Origin: Pezicula radicicola
Lineage: Eukaryota; Ascomycota; Leotiomycetes; Helotiales; Dermateaceae
Reading direction: 5' to 3'
NCBI GenBank assembly: GCA_003008705.1
Contig: PDUO01000102.1
Span: forward strand, 2,776 to 66,775
DNA length: 64,000 nucleotides
Within the stretch, counting starts at the first letter, position 1; every line of letters begins with the position of its first letter. The translations under genes were made by a program, and so were the position numbers. The notes beneath the pieces were generated by a model. It did not search any database and was not told the DNA's origin. It worked only from the letters and a program-made list of their open reading frames with translations. This document shows positions 37,964 to 49,026 of this stretch, in pieces.

Positions 37964-39589
37964 ATGAGGAGTATGAATCGACGAAGAAAAAGCAACTCAT
38001 CCTCCGATGCGCGATGCACCGAACCCGGCACTAATGAACGAAATTATAACAACCAAGCCCGTCGTACTGCAGCCCAGGTCGAGAGAAAGCGCCTCCAAGA
38101 TCGCGAGTCCCAGCGGAATGTACGTCAGCGGACTTAAAACTATGTTGCGAGCCTCGAAAAAAGACTAGCTGAGCTCGAGTCCCACGAGGATGTGAATTTG
38201 GCGTCTACAGCCCACGACACAATTGAAGTTCAAGAGCCAGTAATCGCCACGATTCCCTGCTCCTCGGATCTCTCTGATCAACATCCAATCGACCCAGCTG
38301 CGTCTCCGCCAGCTGACGATCACGTATCAGTGGATGTCGGTGGGCCGCCGCGTAGATCTGGCAGTGAATCGGATAAAACTGTGGATATCCAGCGCTTTTG
38401 TGGTATGGAGATGGAGATGGACTTACTAGAAACTAGTACCAACTAGAACTTCGACTGTAATATGGCCGATCCCGCAGGAGAAAGGGACCTTGCTGCGCCA
38501 TCGGGATTCACTACTGCTGATGTGGATCAATATGTAAATCAGTTCGATTCACAACCGACAAGGAAGGTGAATTCAACATGCACGACCCATTTCTACAGGC
38601 CAGTAGCAATGTCTACGCTTCGTGTGATGTGGATGAGATCTTCAATTCCTACGACTCATTTCTCGTAAAGTAAAGCAAAACGCTTCCTCAGAGACTATAT
38701 CAAGCACTTTGTCTCCTCGCTGTTCGTTCTCAATACGTACCTAACACGATTTAGGCTCACAATATCTAGTGGGAAGTTTCTTGCTGAACCAACCCGACAT
38801 GATATATACCACTTCTGGGGACTCGGTTGACCAATTTCCTCTCCCACGACCTAATCTCGATAAGCCAAGCTACATAGTCCTGTCACAATACTGTGCGCCC
38901 ACAAATATCTGGGACTTCAAGCTCACAACGTACATTGGCCAGCGTCGGTCCTCGCAATACTTTGCGCCAATTTTTTCGGACTTCGACGATCAGGGTCCCA
39001 ATGTGAGCGGGTTTCTTGGCCTACCCTCTTCGCGTACAACATTGGACCCAACATCTATGTTCCTAGCCAGCTCTATCAATCGTTGGAAATTCCGGATGCC
39101 AGAAAGACTGGGTCTTTTCTGGCTGCATTATATCTATCTCCGGGTGTGTAGTGTTCTCCCCCCTCCAAAGTATTGCTTGAATATACAGGAGACGGTTGGA
39201 TAGAGCTAACTTATGGTCAGTATCGAATAGAACCAACTCTCAAAAACGCCCAGGCACTCCCTGACTGGTTCACACCGCGAGCATCACAGTGTATAGCAAG
39301 TCATCCTGTCTAGGTTGATACATTACCATAGCCACGACTTCGTGACAAGTTGGCGTTTGAGTACCTTTCCATTTCATTTAAGTGCTTCGCCCCGTACTTT
39401 TGTGCTTCGCTAAATTTGAATTGGGAGGGCGGTAAGTAGACTACTTACAACTTCAACCTAGACGGGACAAGGACTTTGACTACGGGCTTCATCGAATATA
39501 TAAAAAATCCGGAAAACTGGACCTTGACTCCACAGTTCGCGGACGCGTTTCCCGAACTCCGGGATCTGGTAAATATCAAAGAACATTGA
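37964..39589 (+). pseudogene. bZIP transcription factor with DUF3425 domain
   Basis: The basic region reads NNQARRTAAQVERKRLQDRE then SQRNVRQRT, and after a TAA (38,135-38,137, Gln expected) the leucine zipper starts NYVASLEKRLAELES. Far downstream the frame contains SMFLASSINRWKFRMPERLG, RIEPTLKNAQALPDWFTPRA, SQCIASHPV-stop-VDTLP-stop-PRLRDKL and FCASLNLNWEGG. This is the DUF3425 domain usual in fungal bZIP proteins that regulate secondary metabolism or stress. The two TAGs near 39,310-39,330 sit at conserved Trp positions. Another lies near 38,444, and one more after WEGGK may be part of an intron. The ATG at 37,964 is the nearest Met to the basic region. It is a nuclear regulator, probably of the cluster (inference), now dead. 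Confidence 0.75.
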
Positions 39590-40078
39590 GCTGCAGATTC
39601 AGCAGTCATCTTATGCTAAAGTTGGATTGTAAATAGAGATATTGGTAATAAAACATATAGTAATTTTAAGTGCGGATCACCTGTGTGCCTGCTTATTGTG
39701 AGTTATGTAGCTATTTTTGGTCTACATCTAGATTCAAAAAGGGGGTCAAATAAAATAATGAAGTAAAAGAATACCTTAAGACTTTTGTTTTCAAGGTCCC
39801 GGCTCAAATAAATCAAATGGCGACTCAGTACCCTACACAGCCTTCTGAAGCTGTGTCATGAGCGAAAGACCCGGCAGTACGTGCCCTGCTCGGAGTCAGA
39901 ATCCCTCTGCAATCTGACAACACCGAGAAAAAAAAGCGGTATCACGTAGCCCGCTGACCATAATATCCGCAGTAGCTTCTGGCGCTTTTCCATTTTACAT
40001 CATTCATTTCACCAATCGATCTGTATTTTTTTTATATCCTGAGCCATAACAAAAGAACCAGGACACTACTTAGCAACC
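39590..40078. other. Spacer before SDR1
   Basis: AT-leaning intergenic DNA with no coding signal. It presumably contains the SDR1 promoter. Confidence 0.4.
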
Positions 40079-41110
40079 ATGATGCACTTTCCAGGAGTTG
40101 CTGTTATCATTGGAGCTGGTTCAGGTATGTAGCTGAAGAGTATGGAGCGTGTTATTGTTCTTCTTCCTATCATTGTCATCATACATGTGCTGATGACCTA
40201 AAGGAATTGGGAGGGCAACTGCGAAGCTATTCGCCAAGCAGAAATGCGCTAGAATCGTGATTGGAGATCTTAACATGAGCAGTCTCCAGAGTACAGAGCA
40301 AGAGATGAAGGAGATTGAGGGTAGCACAGAAATCCTATCCTTACAGCTTGGTAAGATGATCCAACCAGCAGGCAACCCCAGATGTTATATAATCAGGCGG
40401 TGGTCAGCCCAGAACAGTTAATTCTCTTCGAGTAAAAGTTTTTGCTATATCAGAGGACTAACAAGGTTATCACAGACGTGACATTAGAAGAATCAGTCCA
40501 GAAGTTCTTCGCAGCAGCCGTATCAAAATTCGGACGGATTGACTACGCATGCAATGTTGCGGGCGTGCTCATCCCAGGACACTCACCCGAATTCTCCGTC
40601 TCGTCCTTCGACAAGCAATTTGGTATCAATGCGCGCGGCATGTGGCTCTGCCAGCGGTCTGAAATCATCCAAATGCTCAAGCAAGAACCCATCAAGGCAC
40701 CTGATTCGTCGTTTGCGGTCAGAGGCGCCATTGCAAATGTAGCATCGATGGCTGGGCTGCGGGCGTATGATAATTTGCCGTCCTACTGTGCTAGCAAGCA
40801 TGCAATTATTGGCTTCACTAAAGCTGATGCTCTGAAATACGCAGTCGATGGTATCAGGATTAACGTTGTTTGTCCCGGGGTCATTGCAACCCCTATGCTA
40901 GGTAGCACGACAGAGGAGAACATCAAGGAGATGGTCGCGGAAATGGCCATGAAGAGGCCTGGCTTCCCGGAGGAGATTACCGAGGAAATTTTATAGGTAA
41001 CTTCTGGAAGGGCAAGCCTAATGACTGCTACGACTCTACCACTGAACGGAGGTAGGTTTATGAATCCGTTGTACGAAAGAAATGCCGTCATTAACATTCT
41101 TCAGGCATGA
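40079..41110 (+). pseudogene. Short-chain dehydrogenase/reductase 1
   Basis: Exon 1 (ATG 40,079) gives GVAVIIGAGS and, after the intron following GGTTCAG, GIGRATAKLFAKQKCARIVI, completing the GxxxGxG cofactor motif. Then come DVTLEESVQKFFAAAV, YACNVAG, NVASMAGLRAYDNLPSYCAS and K (catalytic Tyr-x-x-x-Lys), then INVVCPGVIATPML. A single TAG at 40,994-40,996 stands where Trp is expected (EEIL-stop-VTSGRASLM), and the frame then runs to TGA at 41,108. This is a cytosolic NAD(P)-dependent alcohol/ketone oxidoreductase. In the cluster it could make the ketone that a BVMO then oxidises (inference). Confidence 0.82.
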
Positions 41111-41422
41111 TCGGAGCTTAGAACTCGTTTATAACGGTTTTTGAAGTTCCTTTGGGCTAGTTTTCATGTATATATATACTAGATTGTAGACCATGCTTCT
41201 ATACATGTGTCTTTCTGAAGTATCATTGATGCTTATGTTGGTTATAAAGCACAGGTGCAGTATATATACTTACTATGATTCGCACATTTTCAATAGGTCA
41301 CTATGAGAATTACATCTGATAATCACATTGCTGTTATAGGGCAGAATATTCTATAGAGGATAAACTATCGAAGTAGCGTTAGTAGTCAATGAAAATACCA
41401 AGACATTTAAGTCATGAATCCT

Positions 41423-43576
41423 TTAGTACTCCTCGTAACCCTCCTCTGGATGATCAAAGTACCAAGTCGTGTCTTCGCCGTCGGCCTCTCTGACGGAAAA
41501 TCCATTGCCAAGGTACTGGAATCGATTATCTGTCTCATAAATGTATTCCCAATCTTTAAAACGAATGTGTTCGAGTATGTGAAACCAGTGAATTCGACTA
41601 CCGGGATGAAGAGCGACAATTAGTCCATCTGTGGTTCCATTCTTGAACCAGCTTTGACATGGTGTAGCCCATGTTGTCCTAGTCAGGAATGTTGAAGTGT
41701 GATAGTTGAAATCCCTAATTGAAGCAGGTGATGGTGCAACAGCCTTGATTCCTTGCGTCTACATCTTTTTCATCATGTTGACCATGTACTGTGTTGAGTG
41801 CTCGATGATAGGCAGTACAGATCCATGTCCGACTGGAGAATTGGGGCCAAGGAACACTAAAAGCCATCAGTGGTGCCACAAGTGTAAGGCCTAGTCTTCG
41901 AATCACGGTGGATGGGACGTTAGTAGCGAACAAATTTGACTTACTAAAGTAATTGGGAAAGTCCTCAGCTGCGATGGAGAGATATGCCTCTGGTTTGACA
42001 GCCCATTCCTCTGCTATTTTCTTTCCCTTGCGACCGACCATGGTGGACCATGGGCAGAATGAAATATCAAAGCCAGTTGTACAGATGAAAGTATCTACTT
42101 TGAGAACTTCGCCAGTCTCAAGCATTATACCTTCGGCTACTACTTTCTTGATGTGATCCGTAACCTCTCGAACATTGTCTTTGCACAGTGCTTCTAGGTA
42201 TCCATTTCCGGGTGTAAGCCGTCGACATCCTACTGCGAAGTCTGGAATCATGTGCTTCAGAAGGCGCGGGTTATGACCAAGTTTCGTCGTCATCTCATTT
42301 ATAGAGTACTGCTTCGCTTCGGCCTGTTCCTTGCTATTGGTGATGATCTTTCAGATGTTTTCTTAGTATGAAATCTTAAAAGAAAGAGATAAAGTATCGT
42401 ATACTAGTCTGAATCGTCGGTTGAGTTCATTTTCGATTTCCTTGCGGTAAGAAATGTACTTTTCAGGATCTGTCTCAAATGCTCGCTTTTGCTTTTCGGT
42501 GACTGTGACCTGTTAGATTTGTTCACCTGTTTAGAATTAAAACTGAGAGTCAGACAAACATTGAAAGTTTGCCCCCCCTGGGCCTGCATGATTCTGCGCA
42601 AATCCAGCAGTAATCCACGTAGGCGTCCGAATGAACGTTATCAATGATATGACCTCTACAGATACTTTATCAGCAATGTTCGCAGCCGGTTTGTTCTGTG
42701 ACTTTACCTGGCTGGATTGCTGCAACAATTTGAACTCTAGAAGATCTACAACTAAGTACTGCAACATCTTGTCCTTTGAGGTTGTAGCCCTCTTCCCACG
42801 CCGCACTGTGCATCAATTTCCCTTTGAAATCATGTAGACCTTCAATTTTTGGCCACTGCCAGTTGCTTCCACCATGTTAGCATGCTAAACGGCAATCAAA
42901 GATTTCACAAACAAAAATAAAATTACATCTTACTTGAGGATCCCGGAGCCATTGATGAGAACGTTCCCCCAGTCTTCCCACGCCTCACCGGTTTCTAGAT
43001 TCTTTCCATTTATGTTCCAGATACCGTTTTCCTCATCCCATACTGCTCCGGTGACCATGTGATTCAGCTTGATATACTTAGACAACTCGTACTTCGCTGT
43101 CACATTCCGGAAGTACTGAAGAATTTCCTGCGATGTCGAATAACTACCAGACGTCAATAGTCTGCTCCGTTTTACAGCCTGAGGCCCAGCCACTTACAAG
43201 CTGGACCAATGCGGATTGGGTTCCCAGGTGAATTGATAATTATGCGAGGGAATATCGTAAGCATAGCCCGGATATCTAGAACCTTTCAGAACACGCGTCT
43301 CGGGTAACAAGATCAGTTGCAGATAGAATGCCTGTTTTTAAACCAGGTGCCGCCAACGTCTGGATTCTTTTCATATAGAACAAGGTCATAGTTCTTTATG
43401 TAAAGATTCATATGATGAGCAATGTTTAGACCACTTGCGCCGGCACCAACCATTAGGATACGCAAATGTTTGGTTGTACCGAGTGGTACTTCTGTAACTC
43501 TGTATGCGTCTGTTCCATTGCGAGATTGTTCATTGGCGACTACTGAGTGCCTATTTGTTTCTACATCCACTGCCAT
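41423..43576 (-). pseudogene. Flavin Baeyer-Villiger monooxygenase 3
   Basis: ATG 43,576 leads to LRILMVGAGASGLNIAHHMN and YEKNPDVGGTWFKN. The next exon (RYPGYAYDIPSHNYQFTWEP) joins best through a GC..AG intron, because the donor reads AACAG-GCATTC. Later exons give STSQEILQYFRNVTAKYELS, the fingerprint FKGKLMHSAAWE, IRTPTWITAGFAQNH, FTEKQKRAFETDPEKY, ICTTGFDISFCPW, FLGPNSPVGHGSVLPIIEHS and a C-terminal tail to TAA at 41,425. The NADPH motif (normally IGxGSSG) reads LSCRSSR: three Gly are lost by G-to-A changes. TAG at 41,761-41,759 is at a probable Gln, and a TGA near 42,350 may replace Trp. Activity is lost. Confidence 0.86.
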
Positions 43577-44255
43577 GCTTGCTTATACAATAGCAGTATC
43601 TAGACGGGGAGGACAAACACGCTGCACCACGACCAGATTCAACGGGCTTGACAAATAGATTTGCGGTATGTATTCGCTATATGGAAGCAAAGTGCGTGTG
43701 AAGCCTCCGGAATAAGGTGTATAAGGTGACTGCTCTTGTGTGATGAAAAGTGTAGCCTTGTCCACTCTCAATGTCTTCGAGATATGTATGCAACAAGTTA
43801 CCTTGCGCCTTATAACGGTTCCAGCGGCCCGAGAATAAAAAAAATAGTTGAACGATGCCACGGGCCATAACTTTGAACCCCCCCTAGGTGAGTACTTAGC
43901 TACTTCTGACCAGCTTCTGGCGGCCAATCTGACTCGACATTGGAGAGATGCGGGAGAATGCAGAAACAGGAGCTCACTGGCTGGTTCTTTGCACTGGTTG
44001 AGAGGGAAAGGGTGGAAATGGAGACGGCGGCAATGGAATTTCCGAAGCCGTCTCGTCTTTCTATTTTCCGGTCCACGATGCGAATAGTTCGGCCCTGCTA
44101 CCTCGCGTCGTCATATCCATCACACCCCCCTCCTACTCTTGTCCCTGGAGTTTCAATTGAGACTTGTTGGCGATTTACATCGGTTCTCAAAAATTATTGT
44201 ACTTTGGGATTCAAAATAGAAAGTAGATTGTCCCGGCCTGCGCATATCCCACCCA
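43577..44255. promoter_or_regulatory. Divergent intergenic region, BVMO3 / SDR2
   Basis: About 0.7 kb separates BVMO3 (minus) from SDR2 (plus). It contains GC-rich stretches with several CGG/CCG triplets around 43,990-44,060, which Zn2Cys6 proteins could recognise, though no defined operator spacing was established. It may also contain a small first exon of SDR2. Confidence 0.4.
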
Positions 44256-45067
44256 GGAAAACTCGAGGGGAAGGTCGCCATCATCACCGGTGGCGGCGGT
44301 GGTTTTGGAGAGGGAATTATGGAAAAGTTCACGTTCGAAGGAGCCAAGGTTATGATTTTTGACATCAACAAAAGCAATGCTGAAAAGGTAGCGGCCGCCC
44401 AGCCAACAGGATCTACCGTAAGCTATGGAGGAGATGTATCCAGCTTGGCGGCATGGAAGGACGTCCTCGCACTGGCTTTGAAGGAATTTGGCCATTTAGA
44501 TGCTGTGATTAACAACGCAGGCGTAATATACAAAGCAAGTTCCAGCGTGGAGACACCGGAAGAAGACTTCGACCGTTGTATCCGTGTTCACCTCAAGCAA
44601 GTCTTCCATAGCACGAGAACTATGGTTCCATACTTCCTCGAGAACGGCATTAAGGGTTGCTTTGTCAACGTCTCGAGCATATCGGCAGTGAGACCGCGCC
44701 CAGGAATGCTCTGGTATGGAGCAACCAAAGCCGGTGTAACCAATACTACCAAAGGTCTTACTGTTGAATATAGTCCCAACAACATTCGATTCAATGTTAT
44801 TCATCCTGTTGCAAGAGAGACTGCGATGTAAGTTGACCCTGTCAGATATATTAAAGACATGTAACTCAATTCTCCAATAGGGTGCCATTTTTCCTCGGCG
44901 GCTCAGACCTAGGTGGCGAAGCACGAGCAAAGGTCGTTGCGACTATTCCTCTAGGACGGTTTGCAGTGCCAGCAGCTATTGGCAACGCGGCTGCTTGGTT
45001 GGCAAGCGATGAAGCTGCAATGATTACTGGGGCGTCAATTGACGTGGACGGTGGAAGGGGTGTTTAA
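44256..45067 (+). CDS. Short-chain dehydrogenase/reductase 2, apparently intact
   Basis: The frame reads GKLEGKVAIITGGGGGFGEG (cofactor motif TGGxxxxG), EGAKVMIFDINKSNAEKVAA, VINNAGVIYKASS, VNVSSISAVRPRPGMLWYGA and TKAGVTNTTKGLTVEYSPNN. It therefore has the catalytic Ser-Tyr-Lys set with YGATK, then IRFNVIHPVARETAM. One intron (GTAAGT..CAATAG, about 44,827-44,879) joins to VPFFLGGSDLGGEARAKVVA and the usual C-terminal IGNAAAWLASDEAAMITGAS then DVDGG. No stop or frameshift is seen. The start is uncertain: the coding frame appears to begin just after a 3' splice site at 44,256, so a small 5' exon with the ATG should lie upstream. A cytosolic oxidoreductase that may still be active. Confidence 0.82.
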
Positions 45068-45458
45068 AGTCGTTACATATAAGGCTCGCAATAAACAACA
45101 CATATTCTGGCCATTTGTTATTCTTTACCTAAGACTTAATTGACGTAAATTTCAAGGAACTAGACTCAATTTCTGTAAGGAGACGTAAACTATGAATATG
45201 ACAATCCAAGTGATTTGCATAAAGACTTATTTCTCCAACATTCTGTGTTCCCAGTCCTCGAATGAGAAAAGATAAATACCTGCTTCAAAAACGGTCCACC
45301 CTGGCAGAAAAATCCTGGCATCACTCTTCTCTGACTAGCCTCTCACATACAGTTCTAGGTTCGCGGGACCGAGCCGAGAGTCCGACTAGAAAGCTCGGTT
45401 TGCCCACCAGAACCTGATCTACCTTCTACACCCATTCGCATCAAAATTCATTTACAAA
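45068..45458. other. Intergenic spacer
   Basis: This spacer lies between SDR2 and the second esterase. CGAG/CGGGACCGAG-like repeats occur around 45,360-45,400. No gene is visible. Confidence 0.4.
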
Positions 45459-46762
45459 ATGAGTGATGGAACAATGCCCATCTTGGAATTCCCAGCCAGA
45501 ACTGGACATCGGTAACCTGGATCCAATTTCATGCGCCACCAAAAATCTCACTAAATTTCAACAGTTCTATGCCAAGCACAGCGATGTAGTCCCTAAGCTA
45601 GTTGGAACGCCCGAGCATCTGCGGAAAATTATGGTTGAGCTTAAGAATCGGGCCCAGAGCTTAGTGCCTCCCATCAAGGAGGGGTTAGATATTTATGATA
45701 CTCCTATGCCGACCTCAGATGGATCAAGCATTCAACTACGTGTCTATACCCCGACAAATGGAACCCTTCCAAACCATACAGCATTGTTGTAGTAAGTCAC
45801 AATGTGAGAGTCACAGACCTGAACTAATTTTAGCGTTGCAGCATCCATGGAGGCGGATGGACACTTGGTGATTTAGAGGGCGAGGATGGGATATGTCGAA
45901 CCATGTGTGTCCAAGGAAATGTTGTGGTTATCAGTGTCGATTAGAGACCACAGATCCTCTCTCTACCTATTATGGAACTTCCAGACTAATTATATACATA
46001 TAAGTGCACCAGAGTTTCCGTTCCCGACCAGCTTGAATGATTCTTGGGAGGCTCTTAAGTGGGTATGTATACGCATTTCTGCTGTTCCGGGTATATGCTA
46101 ATCAAAAAAAATATCCCCAGACTATTAATAATGCTGCGAAATTGGACATTGACCCCCAAAAAGTGATCATTAGGGGTAGTAGTTCTAGCGGAAACACTGT
46201 TAGTTATACCTTCCAGAAGGCCTGTTCCAAAAATCTAACGAAACTCAAGGCTGCTGTGTTAGCCCACAGAGCGCGAGACAATGAGTTGAAACTCCTTGGC
46301 CAGATTCTGCGCATTCCTGCGACTTGCCACATCTACTGTTACCCCCCTAAGCTGCATCTTATTAGTCTAGAAGAATTAAAAGATGCGCCTCTTCTATCTA
46401 AGCGATCCATGGAGCTTTTCTGGGGCTATTATGCTGCTCCTGATCCATCTGACCCAGAAGTATCTCTATTGTTGGCAAAAAGCTTTAAGGGTTTGCCGCC
46501 TACTTATATTCAAATTGTGGGCCTCGATCTATTGAGAGATGAGGGACTCGCTTATGTTGAAAAGCTGAAGGATTCAGGGTAAGAATTATTTCAAGGATGA
46601 CTTGTATTCCTATGTACTGACATCTTCAGTATCCCAGTGGATGTTAGCATTTACCCAGGTCTTCCACACGCATTTGGATATTTTCCAGAGCTTCCGGATG
46701 CTCGCTAGAATGTGTTGGATTTAGTTAAGGCTATTAGATGGATGGCACATAACGAGAAGTAA
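45459..46762 (+). pseudogene. Alpha/beta hydrolase 2, HSL type, with damaged active site
   Basis: The N-terminal part reads NLTKFQQFYAKHSDVVPKLV and SSIQLRVYTPTNG. It is followed by IHGGGWTLGDLEGEDGICRT (oxyanion hole) and VVVISVD-stop-R, where the family has Tyr-Arg. APEFPFPTSLNDSWEALKW follows after a defective intron. The nucleophile elbow is RGSSSSGN, against a usual GGSSAGGN, so the Gly of GxSxG has become Ser. The C-terminus keeps LDLLRDEGLAYVEKL (catalytic Asp) and GLPHAFGYFPELPDAR (catalytic His), then a TAG where Trp is expected. The ATG at 45,459 and the long frame from 45,466 are in different registers, so the 5' end also appears shifted. The substrate would have been an ester or lactone. 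Confidence 0.75.
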
Positions 46763-47002
46763 TTGTATTCTTTTAGCATATATCCAAAATACATGCCTTT
46801 GTAAAATGGATAATGTTGATTAAGAGTCATGTGTGGTTAATCATAGATCTATAAGACTTAAGTAGCATTCTACACCACTCCATTCTTGTAACACATCTTA
46901 CATACTAACAACAAATTTGCGTAAAACAAATTGCAAGAGATAAATAGCAGTAAGGTTTTTTATGGAACTGACAGTTTTACACTCGAGATTTATGGGGCTC
47001 AC

Positions 47003-48189
47003 TTAGAAAACAGCTAGAGTATTTGGGGGGCTTGCAACTCCGCTTTCGATGTTTAGCGGCGAGCTTGTAAGAAAAAAACTCCATCGCTTCTACTTCTCAC
47101 ATTCCTTAGCAAGGGCTTCCAAATCCCACAATTCTCCAATTGGCATCCCCCAGAGGGACAAGAATGTATCATGGAGACCTAAAATTGTTAAATATTTCAC
47201 AAAGAGAGAATAGGCAAGCAAGCGTTACTAACGGTTCGGCATCTCAGCAGGCCATGCCTCAAAGGCCATAGTGTCAGCAGTAACAGCTGAGAAGTGGTGG
47301 TTCCAGATCCACTCTATGGATGCTTCATTGGACTCGATGCCAATATAGTTGTGTTCGACCTTTGTTTTCTGTAGACGCTCGTCTAACGGTGAGTTGTTAT
47401 ACCAATCGATCCACCCAGTGCGAACAATCAGAATGTCTCCGACCTTGACCTCCACTCCCTCGTCCTTGATGATATGATCAAGTACCTCCACAGTGATTTC
47501 GTGCTTCGATGCTGCCGAGAACTTAATATTATTATTCTTGGTGTACGCAACATAATCTAGGAGAATGCCGCGTCCTACGATACCACCGCGTTTGTCCCAT
47601 GCTACCGGATATCAACACGTTGTTAGAGACGAAGCTTAGGGTTATCAATTTACTGTGTATTCCATTAATAGTGGTCCGGTTAGGACCACTGATCTCAGCG
47701 TGAGTTACGCCGTTGTAATACTGGCCCGTCGGTTAGAAAGCCCAATGACCTAGAAACTTTCAGAAAGGCTTAGGCCTAGTCTGCTACGGGAATTGACTTA
47801 CGAAGACTGTCCCACTGGCTACTTATCTGTATGTTTATTGTGATCTCATCATCATGGCCGACTAAGCCGATTAGCCCTAGATCGATTATATTGTGGCTTA
47901 TAGGAATTCTGTTATGTCTAGGATCATAGATGCACTCCAAAGGCCGGCTAGGATACAGTTATCCCAAGTTACGTACTACATCTCCATAATAGTGCCAGAC
48001 TTACTTGAGAGAAACACTGATTCCTGTCGTGATCTCTTTCTTGGCTTCAAGCACCACATCGGACGTAAAAAGATTCAGCGTACCCAGTTGATCTTTCACA
48101 CCACCTACATTAAAAAGGCCCCAGGCGCACCCGTGAGGCAAGCCATCTACTTGGGGAAGGTCTTTAAACTTAGGGAGAGATAGTGGCAT
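47003..48189 (-). pseudogene. Cyclase-family protein 2 (PF04199)
   Basis: ATG 48,189 gives LPKFKDLPQVDGLPHGCAWG and LGTLNLFTSDVVLEAKKEIT. After an intron follow NIIDLGLIGLVGHDDEIT, SSQWDSLR, HWAF-stop-PTGQYYNGVTHAEI, GPNRTTINGIHTWDKRGGIV, GRGILLDYVAYTK, GDILIVRTGWIDWYNN, SAVTADTMAFEAWPAEMPNR, LWGMPIGELWDLEALAKECE and K-stop-KRWSFFLTSSPLNIE to TAA at 47,005. It is a paralogue of the protein at 31,600. Stops are TAA at 47,735-47,733 and TAG at 47,092-47,090, both at Gln positions in relatives. All introns used have GT..AG ends. It was probably a cytosolic metal-dependent hydrolase of amides or lactones. Confidence 0.82.
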
Positions 48190-49026
48190 GATGACGACAG
48201 GTCTGTGTATTCACAAGATGATATGATGCAATGAATCGAGTACGTCTGAGCTTTGAAAATGAGACACAAGGAAGGTTCTACTTGTAAGCTTGTGAATATG
48301 TAGGAACAGGTATAATAAGCATCAAGACCTCGCTATCTCCGGATGGCGGAGAAGTGTATGCGGGGTCGAAAGCATAGATCTTAATGTAATATGGTTCTGA
48401 CATGTTTCTTTTGTATTTTTCTGACTGAGGTTTCTTACCCGGTCATCCTGTGTTGATACGGACCGAGTATTATAGTAATAAGGATAAACTAGCCGCGGCC
48501 CTTCACTTTGGACTTTGGAGGTCTGTGCCCGAATTGACAGGAAATTGTGAGAAGATGCGGGTAGACGTAAAAATAGATACTTAGCTTTATTTACAGGCGT
48601 GAAAATAGCTTTCTCATAAGACACTTCCATTGATACTAAAAACCCCTATAAATTGTGTCCACAGAGAATATACATGGTTAGCCTCTTGCTTGAACAGCTC
48701 TTCCTACGGTAAAACTACAATAATATTGACAAAAGAAATGTACCTTAATCAGTTCTAATCATTGATCACTGATTATGCCATTTTTAATAAAGCCTTTTCC
48801 CAGTGATGTAGGAGAATGCTGAGATAAATTTCCATTTATCTAGAAACTAATTTACTGTTAATTAGACCTGGAAGGGATTGAACCGAGTGAATTACTGCCA
48901 AGAACGTCGTTGGATGGCCCCAATCTTGACTTGCTTCCTCAAGAGAATCAAAGTTACCATGAGCAACGCTATACTAGTATATGCCGGACAGGCAGACTTG
49001 ATATATCGTATCAGGCGATTAACCTG
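48190..49026. other. Intergenic region
   Basis: About 0.8 kb between cyclase 2 and the 3' end of BVMO4. A minus-strand frame (48,322-48,630) shows no family motif and is probably chance. It contains the cyclase 2 promoter. Confidence 0.4.

Noticed and set aside
48322..48630. Minus-strand frame of 102 codons
   Set aside because: No family features were found, and its position in the promoter of cyclase 2 makes a chance frame more likely.
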